The notes under the pieces were generated by a model that was given only the letters and a program-made list of their open reading frames with translations, did not search any database and was not told where the DNA came from. A stretch of DNA of 23,182 bases from QPIN01 sp964472945. GTDB taxonomy: Bacteria; Pseudomonadota; Gammaproteobacteria; Methylococcales; Methylomonadaceae. The position numbers were made by a program, and so were the translations under genes. The DNA is taken from contig CAYYNM010000026.1 of NCBI GenBank assembly GCA_964472945.1, positions 1 through 23,182 on the forward strand. The letters are read 5' to 3'. Positions 15,556-23,182 of the stretch are shown piece after piece. How positions within the stretch are numbered: the stretch's first letter is position 1; each line of letters starts with the position of its first letter.

Positions 15556-15758
15556 GATGAATCTCCAAAATATAAGTGATAAATAATTGAATAATAGCTT
15601 ATTCGATATTCGCTTTGAATTACAGGTTAATGTACCTGTCAGTAGCTTTCTGACTGCTAGCATGCGTTTAGTCGAGGGAAAGTTTGTTTCCTTACAAAAA
15701 ATATTAAAAAAATTTAAATATTTTGTAAGGATTAGTCATTTCATACGACAAAAAACAC
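15556..15758. promoter_or_regulatory. Divergent regulatory region between hvfA and the Cys-rich gene
   Basis: Three inverted repeats are visible. ACAGGT-6-ACCTGT is at 15622-15639. GTCAG-7-CTGAC is at 15638-15654. A perfect 10-bp pair, CCTTACAAAA at 15690-15699 and TTTTGTAAGG at 15721-15730, has centres 31 bp apart, about three helical turns. These are plausible operators for shared control. I cannot place a confident sigma-70 promoter, and an ECF-type promoter is possible but not demonstrated. Confidence 0.5.
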
Positions 15759-16157
15759 ATGAATAAACGATTATTGATAATTTCTGTGCTCAGTTTTACT
15801 TTAATAGCAATAGCCTTTATAGGAGTGATAATTTTTCAGCAGATTCAACAAGGAAAATCGGATGGCTTGGCTTATGCTAAAAGACACGATAGAAGTGCGT
15901 GTGTTAGAGCTGTTATAAAAGGTAGACGAGTTTGTACAAAAGCCTCTTGTTTTTTAAATAACCGCTATTTTTTTCAAACCTGTATGGATAATGCTAGACC
16001 CTCCAGTAGCTTATGTAATACTGTTCCACATATGGGTAACCTATTTCAATTAGAGGCATGGAAAAATAAACAATGCCAACAAAAAGGACGTACTGATAGA
16101 ACCTGCCATCATATTTGGCAAAAAGTCAGAAGTAGTTGTAAAACGAAAAAACCTTAA
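15759..16157 (+). CDS. Membrane-anchored Cys-rich protein of unknown function
   Basis: 132 residues. An N-terminal hydrophobic segment (residues about 4-27, after MNKR) would export it and leave a basic domain outside the membrane. The exported part has eight Cys over about 90 residues (SAC, RRVC, ASC, QTC, SLC, KQC, RTC, SSC), probably forming disulfides, plus His-His after the seventh. It is rich in Lys and Arg. I do not recognise the family. It diverges from hvfA across a 203-bp region with inverted repeats, so it could be co-regulated with the copper-peptide operon, but that is inference. No clear Shine-Dalgarno precedes the ATG. Confidence 0.6.
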   Translation: MNKRLLIISVLSFTLIAIAFIGVIIFQQIQQGKSDGLAYAKRHDRSACVRAVIKGRRVCTKASCFLNNRYFFQTCMDNARPSSSLCNTVPHMGNLFQLEAWKNKQCQQKGRTDRTCHHIWQKVRSSCKTKKP

Positions 16158-16183
16158 AGGTTTAATGGCGTAATAAAATCACA

Positions 16184-16225
16184 TGCCTATTAACTTATCA
16201 CAGGTTAATTTAATAAGTTAAGGCA
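16184..16225. repeat. Inverted repeat after the Cys-rich gene
   Basis: TGCCTATTAACTTAT (16184-16198) pairs with ATAAGTTAAGGCA (16213-16225) with a 2-base bulge. There is no T-tract, so it is not a classic terminator, but it could act as one in a folded transcript. Confidence 0.5.
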
Positions 16226-16233
16226 TAATCGAC

Positions 16234-16303
16234 TGTAGAGCGGACTTTAGTCCGCAATAACTCAAAAATACGGATTTAATAGCGGACTAAAGTCCACTCT
16301 ACA
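16234..16303. repeat. Palindromic element with self-complementary arms
   Basis: TGTAGAGCGGACTTTAGTCCGC (16234-16255) pairs with 16282-16303 at 21 of 22 positions. Each arm is itself a palindrome (GCGGACT-AGTCCGC type), so it can form either one long hairpin or two small ones. There is no coding content. It looks like a dispersed REP-type element between genes. Confidence 0.75.
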
Positions 16304-16357
16304 ATTTATAAAGTATGGTTTTTTAATAACCATATAAAATAATAATGAGGTAACGAT

Positions 16358-16642
16358 ATGTGTAGTTCTCCCAAGGGTTCAAGTCAATGTTTTAGACATT
16401 CCAAGAAAAAAGAATTCAGTCGTGCAGACTATGATGAATATGCCAGTATGGTAGAAAGAGCATCAGCAGTTTATGATCGAATAGAGCGAGAAAAAGCAGA
16501 AAAGCGAGAGCTCTTAGTGAAAGAGAACCCCATCAAAATTATTAAAGATAAACCAGTATTTGAAAATGATGCCCCAGCCGGAGTGCTCGGCAGTATTAAA
16601 GCTTTTTTACTACAACCCGTTTTTAGGAAAAATATGACATAA
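16358..16642 (+). CDS. Small charged protein of unknown function upstream of pstS
   Basis: 94 residues; GAGGTAAC gives a good ribosome site before the ATG. The N-terminus is Cys/Ser-rich (MCSSPKGSSQCF), the middle (about 25-55) is a charged helix or short coiled coil (SRADYDEYASMVERAS and AEKRELL), and the end is basic with a hydrophobic LGSIKAFLL. No signal peptide and no recognised family. The stop is only a few bases before the likely pstS start, so it is probably the first gene of the pst operon. A 7-bp hairpin (TATGGTT at 16314-16320, AACCATA at 16328-16334) lies in its leader. Confidence 0.55.
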   Translation: MCSSPKGSSQCFRHSKKKEFSRADYDEYASMVERASAVYDRIEREKAEKRELLVKENPIKIIKDKPVFENDAPAGVLGSIKAFLLQPVFRKNMT

Positions 16643-16646
16643 GTCG

Positions 16647-17582
16647 TTGAGCAAAATTAATTNNNNNNNNNNNNNNNNNNNNNNNNNNNNNNNNNNNNNN
16701 NNNNNNNNNNNNNNNNNNNNNNNNNNNNNNNNNNNNNNNNNNNNNNNNNNNNNNNNNNNNNNAGTAATATTTTTGGTTTTATTAATTACTCTCGGAGTAT
16801 CCTGGGGTTATTTTTTTAAAAATTCAGAACAGACTGAAATAAACAAACTGGTGTTGACAGGCTCAAGTACAGTAGCACCTTTGGCCGCTGAAATAGCCAA
16901 ACGTTTTGAATTGCTACACCCCAATGTGAGAATTGATGTGCAAACAGGTGGCTCTTCACGAGGCGTTAATGATGTTAAAGCTCAACTCAGTGATATAGGG
17001 ATGGCATCACGGTCATTAAAACCCAATGAAGCAGAATTATTGAATTTCACCATTGCTCTGGATGGCATCAGTATTATAGTTAATAAAGCGAACCCTGTTA
17101 CATCGCTAGATAAGCAACAGATTATTGACATTTATACCGGTAAGGTTGTTAACTGGCAAGCTGTGGGGGGAAATGATGCACCGATTACCGTGGTTAATAA
17201 AGCAGAAGGACATTCAACACTGGAATTGTTTTTACATTATTTTGGCTTGAAAAATACACAGCTTAAACCGCAGGTGATTATTGGTGATAATCAACAAGGG
17301 ATAAAAACGGTAGCAGGTAACCCAGATGCTATTGGCTATGTTTCTATTGGTTCAGCTGAATATGAAGCTGAACATCAAGTGGCTATTAAATTGCTCCCAT
17401 TGGATGGCGTGATAGCTTCAGTTGAAAATGTACAAAATCAGACTTTTCCTTTATCCAGACCGTTAAATTTGGTCACGCGTGAGCAGCCTACAGGAATGAT
17501 CAAACAGTTTATTGATTTTGCTGGGTCTAACGCGGTTAATGATATTATCAATGCCCAATATTTTGTTCCAGTCGCGCACTGA
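16647..17582 (+). CDS. pstS: PstS-family phosphate-binding protein (N-terminus affected by gap)
   Basis: PstS binds phosphate outside the inner membrane for the Pst ABC importer. After the gap the sequence gives a membrane/signal segment (VIFLVLLITLGVSWGYFF), then LTGSSTVAPLAAEIAKRFE, VQTGGSSRGVNDVKAQLSDIGMASR, the typical IYTGKVVNWQAVGG, and a hydrophobic-free C-terminus ending VPVAH. The ligand loops (GSSTVAP and GGSSRG) are intact. The 100 N at 16663-16762 fall near the start. A TTG at 16647 is in frame only if the gap really is 100 bp, so the true start is unresolved. The N-terminal segment is probably an uncleaved anchor or signal peptide. The next gene, pstC, starts inside its last codons. 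Confidence 0.88.
   Translation: MSKINXXXXXXXXXXXXXXXXXXXXXXXXXXXXXXXXXXVIFLVLLITLGVSWGYFFKNSEQTEINKLVLTGSSTVAPLAAEIAKRFELLHPNVRIDVQTGGSSRGVNDVKAQLSDIGMASRSLKPNEAELLNFTIALDGISIIVNKANPVTSLDKQQIIDIYTGKVVNWQAVGGNDAPITVVNKAEGHSTLELFLHYFGLKNTQLKPQVIIGDNQQGIKTVAGNPDAIGYVSIGSAEYEAEHQVAIKLLPLDGVIASVENVQNQTFPLSRPLNLVTREQPTGMIKQFIDFAGSNAVNDIINAQYFVPVAH
16663..16762. other. 100-N scaffold gap at the pstS start
   Basis: The flanks share no visible overlap, so this gap is likely real but of unknown size. It hides the pstS start region and its ribosome site. Confidence 0.8.
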
Positions 17583-18417
17583 TCATATTTTAGTTATTGG
17601 GCTACGGTTATGTGCTTTGTTGGTTGCAGGGGTTGTTTTGCTGGTTTTTTTGTTTTTGCTTAGTGAATCCTTACCAATATTAACTCAGGTATCAATTTCT
17701 CGGTTTTTCACTGACCCATCATGGCATCCAACTCAGGCACTTTACAATATTACCCCCATGTTATCAGCCACTGTGCTTTCTACCTTGGGGGCATTGTTGC
17801 TGGCAACACCCCTGGGCATTGCATCGGCTTTATTTAGTCGATATTATGCGCCTAAAATTTTAGCACTTTGGTATCGACGCTTGATTGAATTATTGGCAGG
17901 CATACCCTCCGTTGTTTATGGTTTTTGGGGCTTAACCACATTAGCACCTTTAGTGACATTAATTCACCCACCTGGGGTTAGTTTATTCACTGCAATATTA
18001 ATTCTCGCCTTAATGATTTTACCTACCATTGCTTTAACGGTCGATGCTGCATTTATCAGTGTGCCAGCGACTTATTATAGTGGTGGTGCAGCTTTAGGCT
18101 TGTCTCGCTGGTGTATTATTAAACAGCTTGTCTTACCTGCGGCTCAACCTGGTATCGCTTCTGGAGTTATGTTAGGTGCAGGCCGAGCAATAGGTGAAAC
18201 GATGGCGGTATTAATGGTGGCAGGGAATGTGGTGCAATATCCTCACAGTATTTTTGATTCAGTCCGAACCTTAACCGCTAATATTGCGCTAGAAATGGCT
18301 TATGCTATGGGCGATCATCGTGCTGCATTATTTGTTTCAGGCTTAGTATTAATGCTGATGGTCTTAGGGCTAGTGAGTCTGGCAGAGTTTTTTAAGCGGA
18401 AGTCTGTTTATGTTTAA
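17551..18417 (+). CDS. pstC: Phosphate ABC transporter permease PstC
   Basis: 288 residues from ATG 17551, which lies inside the end of pstS (32-bp overlap); an upstream start at 17512 is possible but would extend the overlap. About six transmembrane segments. PstC features: FFTDPSWHPTQALYNITPMLSAT after the first segment, the cytoplasmic loop LIELLAGIPSVVYGFWGL, and the EAA-like coupling motif AALGLSRWCIIKQLVLPAAQPGI, followed by GAGRAIGETMAVLMVAGN. Partner of PstA in the phosphate channel. It overlaps the pstA start by 8 bp, so the genes are translationally coupled. Confidence 0.95.
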   Translation: MPNILFQSRTDHILVIGLRLCALLVAGVVLLVFLFLLSESLPILTQVSISRFFTDPSWHPTQALYNITPMLSATVLSTLGALLLATPLGIASALFSRYYAPKILALWYRRLIELLAGIPSVVYGFWGLTTLAPLVTLIHPPGVSLFTAILILALMILPTIALTVDAAFISVPATYYSGGAALGLSRWCIIKQLVLPAAQPGIASGVMLGAGRAIGETMAVLMVAGNVVQYPHSIFDSVRTLTANIALEMAYAMGDHRAALFVSGLVLMLMVLGLVSLAEFFKRKSVYV

Positions 18418-19065
18418 AAATAAATTAGCGACGTTGTTGATCTGGCTAGTTGCAGTCTTAATTATGGCTATTTTTATTTGTATCGTCAGTGATATTCTTA
18501 TTCAGGGGCTTACTCAGATATCTTGGGGCTACCTGACTCAATCACCAACTGATGCTGGGCGAGCAGGTGGGATTGCTCCGATTATCGTTTCAACAGGGCT
18601 AATAGTCTTACTAGCTATTATTATAGCCGCTCCTCTGGGCTTGGCGACGGCTGTTTTATTAGCAGAATTCACACAACAAAAAAGTGTATTTGGTCAGATT
18701 GTCGAACGTTGCCTGGATATTTTGGCTAGCGTACCCTCCATTGTTTTTGGCTTATTTGGTAATGCTTTTTTTAGTATTTACTTGGGGCTAGGGTTTTCTA
18801 TTTTATCGGGTGGATTAACCTTGGCCTGTATGATATTACCTATTTTAATTCGTACTGCTATTGAAGGTTTACGCGCTGCCCCTGATGATTATCGCTATTC
18901 AGCCGCTGCACTTGGATTAACACGTTATGCTACATTAATCCATTTGTTATTACCTGCTGCTACTCCAGCGATTATTGCAGGTCTGATGTTAGGCATAGGT
19001 CGTGCAATGGCAGAGACAGCCGCATTAATTTTTACCAGTGGTTATGTGGATCGTATGCCTGATTC
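18410..19065 (+). CDS. pstA: Phosphate ABC transporter permease PstA (3' end lost in gap)
   Basis: 218 residues are visible before the gap; PstA is usually about 270-300, so roughly 60-75 C-terminal residues are missing. Family features: GGIAPIIVSTGLIVLLAIIIA near residues 48-70, the loop ERCLDILASVPSIVFGLFGN, and the coupling motif AALGLTRYATLIHLLLPAATP, then GIGRAMAETAALIFTSG. It forms the channel with PstC. There is no frame defect before the N run. Confidence 0.93.
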
Positions 19066-19165
19066 NNNNNNNNNNNNNNNNNNNNNNNNNNNNNNNNNNN
19101 NNNNNNNNNNNNNNNNNNNNNNNNNNNNNNNNNNNNNNNNNNNNNNNNNNNNNNNNNNNNNNNNN
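19066..19165. other. 100-N scaffold gap hiding the pstA 3' and pstB 5' ends
   Basis: The proteins on either side lack about 60-75 PstA residues and about 35-45 PstB residues before the Walker A. That is some 300 bp or more, so the real gap must be larger than 100 bp. Confidence 0.85.
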
Positions 19166-19167
19166 TA

Positions 19168-19830
19168 ATCGGCCCTTCAGGCTGTGGTAAAACCAGTTTT
19201 TTATCCGTACTAAATCGCTTAACAGATATGATTCCAGGTTGCCGTGTTTCTGGTCAGGTTAAATTTAACAATCTTGACTTGTTTGACCCTCAATTAGATG
19301 TGCAACATTTACGCCGCGATATTGGTATGATTTTCCAAAAACCAGTGCCATTTCCATTGTCAATTCGTCGTAATATAGAATTGCCATTGCGTGAACATGG
19401 GATGCAAAAGCAGGCAGATTTAAATGAACGGGTAGAACAGGTTTTACAGGATGTCGGTTTATGGCAAGAAGTAAAAGATCGTTTGGACTCATCTGCTCAA
19501 GCTTTATCGGGGGGGCAGCAGCAACGTTTATGTATTGCCCGGGCATTGGCTTTAAAGCCCAAAGTCTTACTGATGGATGAGCCTTGTAGTGCTTTAGACC
19601 CTATTTCATCAGGCGTTGTAGAAGACCTGATTCAACGGCTAAGAGGGCAGTATACTGTGGTAATAGTGACACATAATTTGGCGCAAGCAAGACGAATTGC
19701 AAACTATGCAGGGTTCTTCTGGGTTAAAGAGCGAGCAGGGAGTTTGATTGAGTTTGGTCGTTGTCAGCAAATCTTTGAAGCGCCTCAACATGAGTTAACG
19801 GCTGAATATGTAAATGGTAGTCGAGGGTAA
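19168..19830 (+). CDS. pstB: Phosphate ABC transporter ATPase PstB (5' end lost in gap)
   Basis: The visible frame opens directly at the Walker A motif IGPSGCGKTSFLSVLNRL, so about 40 N-terminal residues lie in the gap. Further motifs: the Q-loop MIFQKPVPFPLSI typical of PstB, the signature LSGGQQQRLCIARALA, the Walker B VLLMDEPCSALDP, and the switch His in VTHNLAQA. The C-terminus IFEAPQHELTAEYVNGSRG matches the family end. It powers phosphate import by PstA/PstC. No phoU follows, unlike many pst operons; the next 178 bp hold only palindromes. Confidence 0.95.
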   Translation: MGPSGCGKTSFLSVLNRLTDMIPGCRVSGQVKFNNLDLFDPQLDVQHLRRDIGMIFQKPVPFPLSIRRNIELPLREHGMQKQADLNERVEQVLQDVGLWQEVKDRLDSSAQALSGGQQQRLCIARALALKPKVLLMDEPCSALDPISSGVVEDLIQRLRGQYTVVIVTHNLAQARRIANYAGFFWVKERAGSLIEFGRCQQIFEAPQHELTAEYVNGSRG

Positions 19831-19872
19831 AAAACAGCATTTATCTTGATTTAATGGCTACCCACTTAATAC

Positions 19873-19947
19873 GGGACATTGTTGTAGGGTACGCATTGCG
19901 TACCTTTAGGCGGCACTATGAAGAATGCAGGTTAAAACCTGCGTCCC
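19873..19947. repeat. Cruciform-like intergenic palindrome cluster
   Basis: GGGAC (19873-19877) and GTCCC (19943-19947) enclose two internal palindromes: GGTACGCATTGCGTACC (19888-19904) and GCAGGTTAAAACCTGC (19927-19942). The set could fold as a three-way junction. No ORF is inside. It sits after pstB and probably belongs to a dispersed repeat family. Confidence 0.6.
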
Positions 19948-20029
19948 AAAAGATGGTTGCTAATGAGGGGGTCTTTGGTAAAAATCACCATTTTTCATGA
20001 TTTAATGATTGCAAAACCAAATAAACAAT

Positions 20030-20908
20030 ATGCTAAAAACAATCGTATTTACAGTGTCAGCTTTAATGGCATTTGCGGCAAATTCAATATTATGCCGCAT
20101 AGCATTAGGAACGAATCTGATTGATGCTGCAAGCTTTACAATACTTCGATTGTTATCTGGTACGATGGTGCTGTTTTTAATTATTGTTATCCGTTATAGA
20201 CATAAAACTGAATTGACTTCAAAAGGAAGCTGGGCAGCCAGTTTGATGCTATTTATCTATGCCAGTACATTTGCATTTGCTTATACTGTGCTGGATACGG
20301 GAACAGGAGCACTCATTTTATTTGCTGCAGTGCAAATAACTATGATTCTGTTGTCTCTAATATCGGGTAACCGATTACATATTATTGAATGGACAGGAGT
20401 CATTCTGGCATTTTCAGGGTTTGTTTATCTTGTACTGCCAAATATAACATCACCCTCTGCCAGTGGTTTCTTGCTTATGACACTATCAGGTGTTGCCTGG
20501 GGATTATATACTTTAAAGGGAGGTGAATCCAAAAGTCCTGTAACAGATACCGCATATAATTTCATTAGGACGATTCCATTAGTTGTCGTTTTACAACTAT
20601 TAACAATGCACAATGCCATGTATTCAACACAAGGTATTTTATTAGCTGTTTTATCGGGTGGCATTGCTTCAGGATTAGGTTATACCGCATGGTATATTGC
20701 TTTGGCTGGGCTCACTGCGACACAAGCCGCTGTATTACAATTACTGGTACCGGTTATTGCCGCTTTGGGAGGGATGATCTTTCTATCCGAAATACTGACC
20801 TTACGATTATCAATTTCTGCACTAATGATTATGGGTGGAATTTTAATGGTTGTTTTAGGGCGTTACTATTTTGTACCAACACACAAATATGTTAAAGAAC
20901 CACTCTGA
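20030..20908 (+). CDS. EamA/DMT-superfamily transporter
   Basis: 292 residues from ATG 20030; a TTG at 20009 would add seven residues and neither has a clear ribosome site. It has ten predicted transmembrane segments in two five-segment EamA halves. The first half shows FAANSILCRIAL and IDAASFTILRLLSGTMVLFL, the second SGVAWGLYTLKGGES and LSGGIASGLGYTAWYIALAGL, then ATQAAVLQLLVPVIAALGG with LSEILTLRLSISALMIMGGI. This is the standard drug/metabolite transporter pattern. Substrate cannot be predicted. It stands alone between pstB and the TVP38 fusion. Confidence 0.92.
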   Translation: MLKTIVFTVSALMAFAANSILCRIALGTNLIDAASFTILRLLSGTMVLFLIIVIRYRHKTELTSKGSWAASLMLFIYASTFAFAYTVLDTGTGALILFAAVQITMILLSLISGNRLHIIEWTGVILAFSGFVYLVLPNITSPSASGFLLMTLSGVAWGLYTLKGGESKSPVTDTAYNFIRTIPLVVVLQLLTMHNAMYSTQGILLAVLSGGIASGLGYTAWYIALAGLTATQAAVLQLLVPVIAALGGMIFLSEILTLRLSISALMIMGGILMVVLGRYYFVPTHKYVKEPL

Positions 20909-21038
20909 ATAAAGAAATGACTAGAGTTTTTCTCCCTCGTCTGTAAGTAATGGTTATATCAAACGACAAACGGGCAACTATCAAATATTTTAACAAGAAG
21001 ATTATGTTTAACCATTTTAAATGGACAGGAAGTATTTT

Positions 21039-23182
21039 ATGAAAGCATCAAAAATAAGTATATTAGTTATCATTGTCGCTTTGATTGCAACATTTTTTAT
21101 GTTTGATCTGCAACAGTATTTAACATTAGATGCGTTAAAAGCTAAACAGGGAGACATTGAGTCATATCGGAGTGTACATCCAAGCTTAGCTGTTATTATT
21201 TACGGCTTAGTTTATGTTATAGTGACTGGCTTATCCTTACCAGGAGCCGCTATATTAACCTTATTAGGTGGTGCAGTATTTGGCTTGTTCTGGGGAACTA
21301 TTATTGTCTCCTTTGCTTCTACCATTGGTGCAACACTGGCTTTTATCGCAGCACGGTTTTTATTTAGAGATATAGTGAAATCACGTTTTGGTTCACGGAT
21401 GAAAGCAATTGATGAAGGTATTGCTCGCGATGGTGCTTTCTATTTGTTTACCTTGCGATTAGTTCCTGTGTTTCCATTCTTTATGATTAACCTAACTATG
21501 GGCTTAACTACCTTAAAAGTGAGAACATTTTACTGGGTCAGTCAAATTGGTATGCTGGCTGGTACGGTTGTTTACGTTAATGCAGGAACTCAGCTGGCTA
21601 AAATTGATTCGCTTTCAGGTATTTTATCTCCTGCATTATTAGGCTCATTTGTTTTATTAGGTCTATTCCCACTCATAGCTAAAAAAATTGTTTCTTCAAT
21701 ACAGATGAAAAAAGTGTATAAAAATTATAAAAAACCAAAGTCTTTTGATAATAACCTTGTTGTTATTGGAGCCGGTTCAGGTGGGCTGGTTACTGCATAT
21801 ATAGCAGCAGCCGTTAAAGCTAAAGTCACACTGGTCGAAAAACATAAAATGGGTGGAGACTGTTTAAATACAGGCTGTGTGCCTTCAAAAGCATTAATTC
21901 GTTCAGCTAAATGGCTATCACATCTAAATCGACATGCAGAGTTTGGTATTAAACAAGCCAATGCTGATTTTGATTTTGCCGATGTAATGGAACGCGTGCA
22001 AGGCGTTATTAAAACGGTTGAACCACATGATTCAATTGAACGTTACACCGAATTAGGTGTAGATATTGTACAAGGTACAGCGAAGATTATTTCGCCATGG
22101 GAAGTTGAAGTTAAAACAGATGAAGGTGTTAAAACCATCACTACACGCTCGATAGTGATTGCTGCTGGGGCGCACCCGTTTGTGCCACCCATACCCGGTC
22201 TGGATAAAGTTGACCCATTAACCTCAGATACTATTTGGAATTTGAGAGAGCAACCTAAACGCTTATTAATATTAGGTGGGGGTCCCATTGGTTGTGAATT
22301 AACCCAAAGCTTTGCTCGTTTGGGAAGTCAAGTGACTCAAATTGAAATGTTGCCAAGGATTATGATTCGTGAAGACCCTGAAGTATCAGAAGCGGTTATG
22401 AGCCGGTTTAAACAAGAAGGTGTTGATTTAAGAGTAGGGCATACCGCTAAAGAATTTATTATTGAAAAGGGTGAAAAAATATTGATTGCTGAGCATGAAG
22501 GGCAGTCAGTCAAAATCCTATTTGATCAAGTGCTGGTGGCTATTGGTCGTGCCGCTAATGTACAAGGTTATGGGGTGGAAGAGATGGGTATAGCCTTATC
22601 ACCTAGAAAAACCATAGAAACCAATGCTTTTCAGGAAACCAATTATCCGAATATCTATGCTTGTGGAGATGTTGCCGGGCCTTATCAATTTACTCATACC
22701 GCAGCCCACCAGGCTTGGTATGCGGCAGTTAATGCCTTGTTTGGTCAGTTTAAGAAATTTAAGACAGATTATTCAGTGATTCCATGGTCAACTTTTACTG
22801 ACCCTGAAGTCGCTAGAGTGGGCTTAAATGAACAGGAAGCTAAAGAGCAAAACATTCCTTATGAAGTTGTCACTTATGGAATTGATGAATTAGATCGTGC
22901 TATAGCTGATGGAGAAGATCATGGCTTTGTCAAAGTATTAACTCAACCCGGTAAAGATAAAATTTTAGGTGTAACTATAGTCGGCGAACATGCTGGTGAT
23001 TTAATTGCTGAATTTGTGTTGGCAATGAAACATGGACTGGGGCTCAATAAAATATTAGGCACCATTCATATATACCCTACTATGGCAGAAGCTAATAAAT
23101 ATGTGGCAGGCATGTGGAAAAAACAGCATGCTCCTGAAGGCTTATTGTGCTGGGTGAAAAAATTTCATACTTGGAGACGAGG
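21039..23182 (+). CDS. TVP38/TMEM64 protein fused to FAD-dependent disulfide oxidoreductase (3' end off window)
   Basis: The ATG at 21039 is preceded by ACAGGAAG. The open frame runs to the window edge without a stop (about 714 codons), so only a few residues are probably missing. Residues 1 to about 225 are a TVP38/TMEM64 (DedA-like) membrane domain: LSLPGAAILTLLGGAVFGLFW, DGAFYLFTLRLVPVFPFFMIN and the GxxxL-type segments. From about 239 it is a mercuric-reductase/lipoamide-dehydrogenase-type flavoprotein: VVIGAGSGGLV (FAD), GGDCLNTGCVPSK with redox Cys275 and Cys280, ILGGGPIGCELTQSFARLG (NAD(P)H), YACGDVAGPYQF, and HIYPTMAEANKYVAGMWKK in place of the His-Pro-Thr region. This fusion is a known bacterial architecture whose substrate is not established. 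Confidence 0.93.
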   Translation, partial: MKASKISILVIIVALIATFFMFDLQQYLTLDALKAKQGDIESYRSVHPSLAVIIYGLVYVIVTGLSLPGAAILTLLGGAVFGLFWGTIIVSFASTIGATLAFIAARFLFRDIVKSRFGSRMKAIDEGIARDGAFYLFTLRLVPVFPFFMINLTMGLTTLKVRTFYWVSQIGMLAGTVVYVNAGTQLAKIDSLSGILSPALLGSFVLLGLFPLIAKKIVSSIQMKKVYKNYKKPKSFDNNLVVIGAGSGGLVTAYIAAAVKAKVTLVEKHKMGGDCLNTGCVPSKALIRSAKWLSHLNRHAEFGIKQANADFDFADVMERVQGVIKTVEPHDSIERYTELGVDIVQGTAKIISPWEVEVKTDEGVKTITTRSIVIAAGAHPFVPPIPGLDKVDPLTSDTIWNLREQPKRLLILGGGPIGCELTQSFARLGSQVTQIEMLPRIMIREDPEVSEAVMSRFKQEGVDLRVGHTAKEFIIEKGEKILIAEHEGQSVKILFDQVLVAIGRAANVQGYGVEEMGIALSPRKTIETNAFQETNYPNIYACGDVAGPYQFTHTAAHQAWYAAVNALFGQFKKFKTDYSVIPWSTFTDPEVARVGLNEQEAKEQNIPYEVVTYGIDELDRAIADGEDHGFVKVLTQPGKDKILGVTIVGEHAGDLIAEFVLAMKHGLGLNKILGTIHIYPTMAEANKYVAGMWKKQHAPEGLLCWVKKFHTWRR

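Noticed and set aside
15556..15640. ECF-type promoter before hvfA (TTAACC and CGAAT elements)
   Set aside because: Spacing between the elements does not fit the usual window, so it is not called.

Overview
The window is AT-rich DNA with the gene content of a gammaproteobacterium. Ferrochelatase, a TolC-type outer-membrane protein, an Hvf-type copper-peptide cluster, Pst phosphate uptake and a TVP38/FAD-oxidoreductase fusion occur together. The fit to a methanotroph-like or sulfur-oxidiser-like lineage is only a guess, because no marker gene fixes the order. Four runs of exactly 100 N (2347-2446, 15154-15253, 16663-16762, 19066-19165) are scaffold placeholders, not measured gaps. At least one is spurious, and one hides much more than 100 bp.

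Layout. 70-1419 (-) is a TolC-family outer-membrane efflux protein. It diverges from hemH (1801-2930, split only by an artefactual gap), which is followed by a two-lobed VanZ-like membrane protein and a rho-independent terminator. 4274-9026 (+) is a compact seven-gene operon: a TPR/FimV-like protein, a degenerate receiver protein with a linker, an MglA-like small GTPase, a helical/roadblock-like protein, a roadblock/LC7 protein, an Aer-like PAS protein and a PhnD-like binding protein without a signal peptide. It reads as a GTPase/roadblock polarity or signalling switch with a flavin (PAS) and a ligand-binding input, and is the best candidate in the window for an undescribed system.

15555 down to 9459 (-) is a copper-peptide (HvfA/bufferin-like) operon: a secreted Cys/Lys/Gly repeat precursor (hvfA), an MNIO-type maturase (hvfB, DUF692), its partner (hvfC, DUF2063) and a DoxX-family protein. 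The DoxX gene is doubly broken, by an in-frame TAG and by a 159-bp MITE flanked by CTAG. A membrane-anchored FMN/[3Fe-4S] glutamate-synthase-like protein and an NrtS-GGDEF-EAL protein follow in tight succession. A Cys-rich membrane-anchored protein (15759-16157) diverges from hvfA across a region with a perfect 10-bp inverted repeat.

16358-19830 (+) is a small unknown gene followed by pstS-pstC-pstA-pstB, without phoU. Then come a DMT-family transporter (20030-20908) and a TVP38/TMEM64 protein fused to a pyridine-nucleotide-disulfide oxidoreductase, which runs off the right edge. Several intergenic regions carry complex palindromic elements (9054-9233, 16184-16303, 19873-19947), so the genome probably holds many small interspersed repeats.
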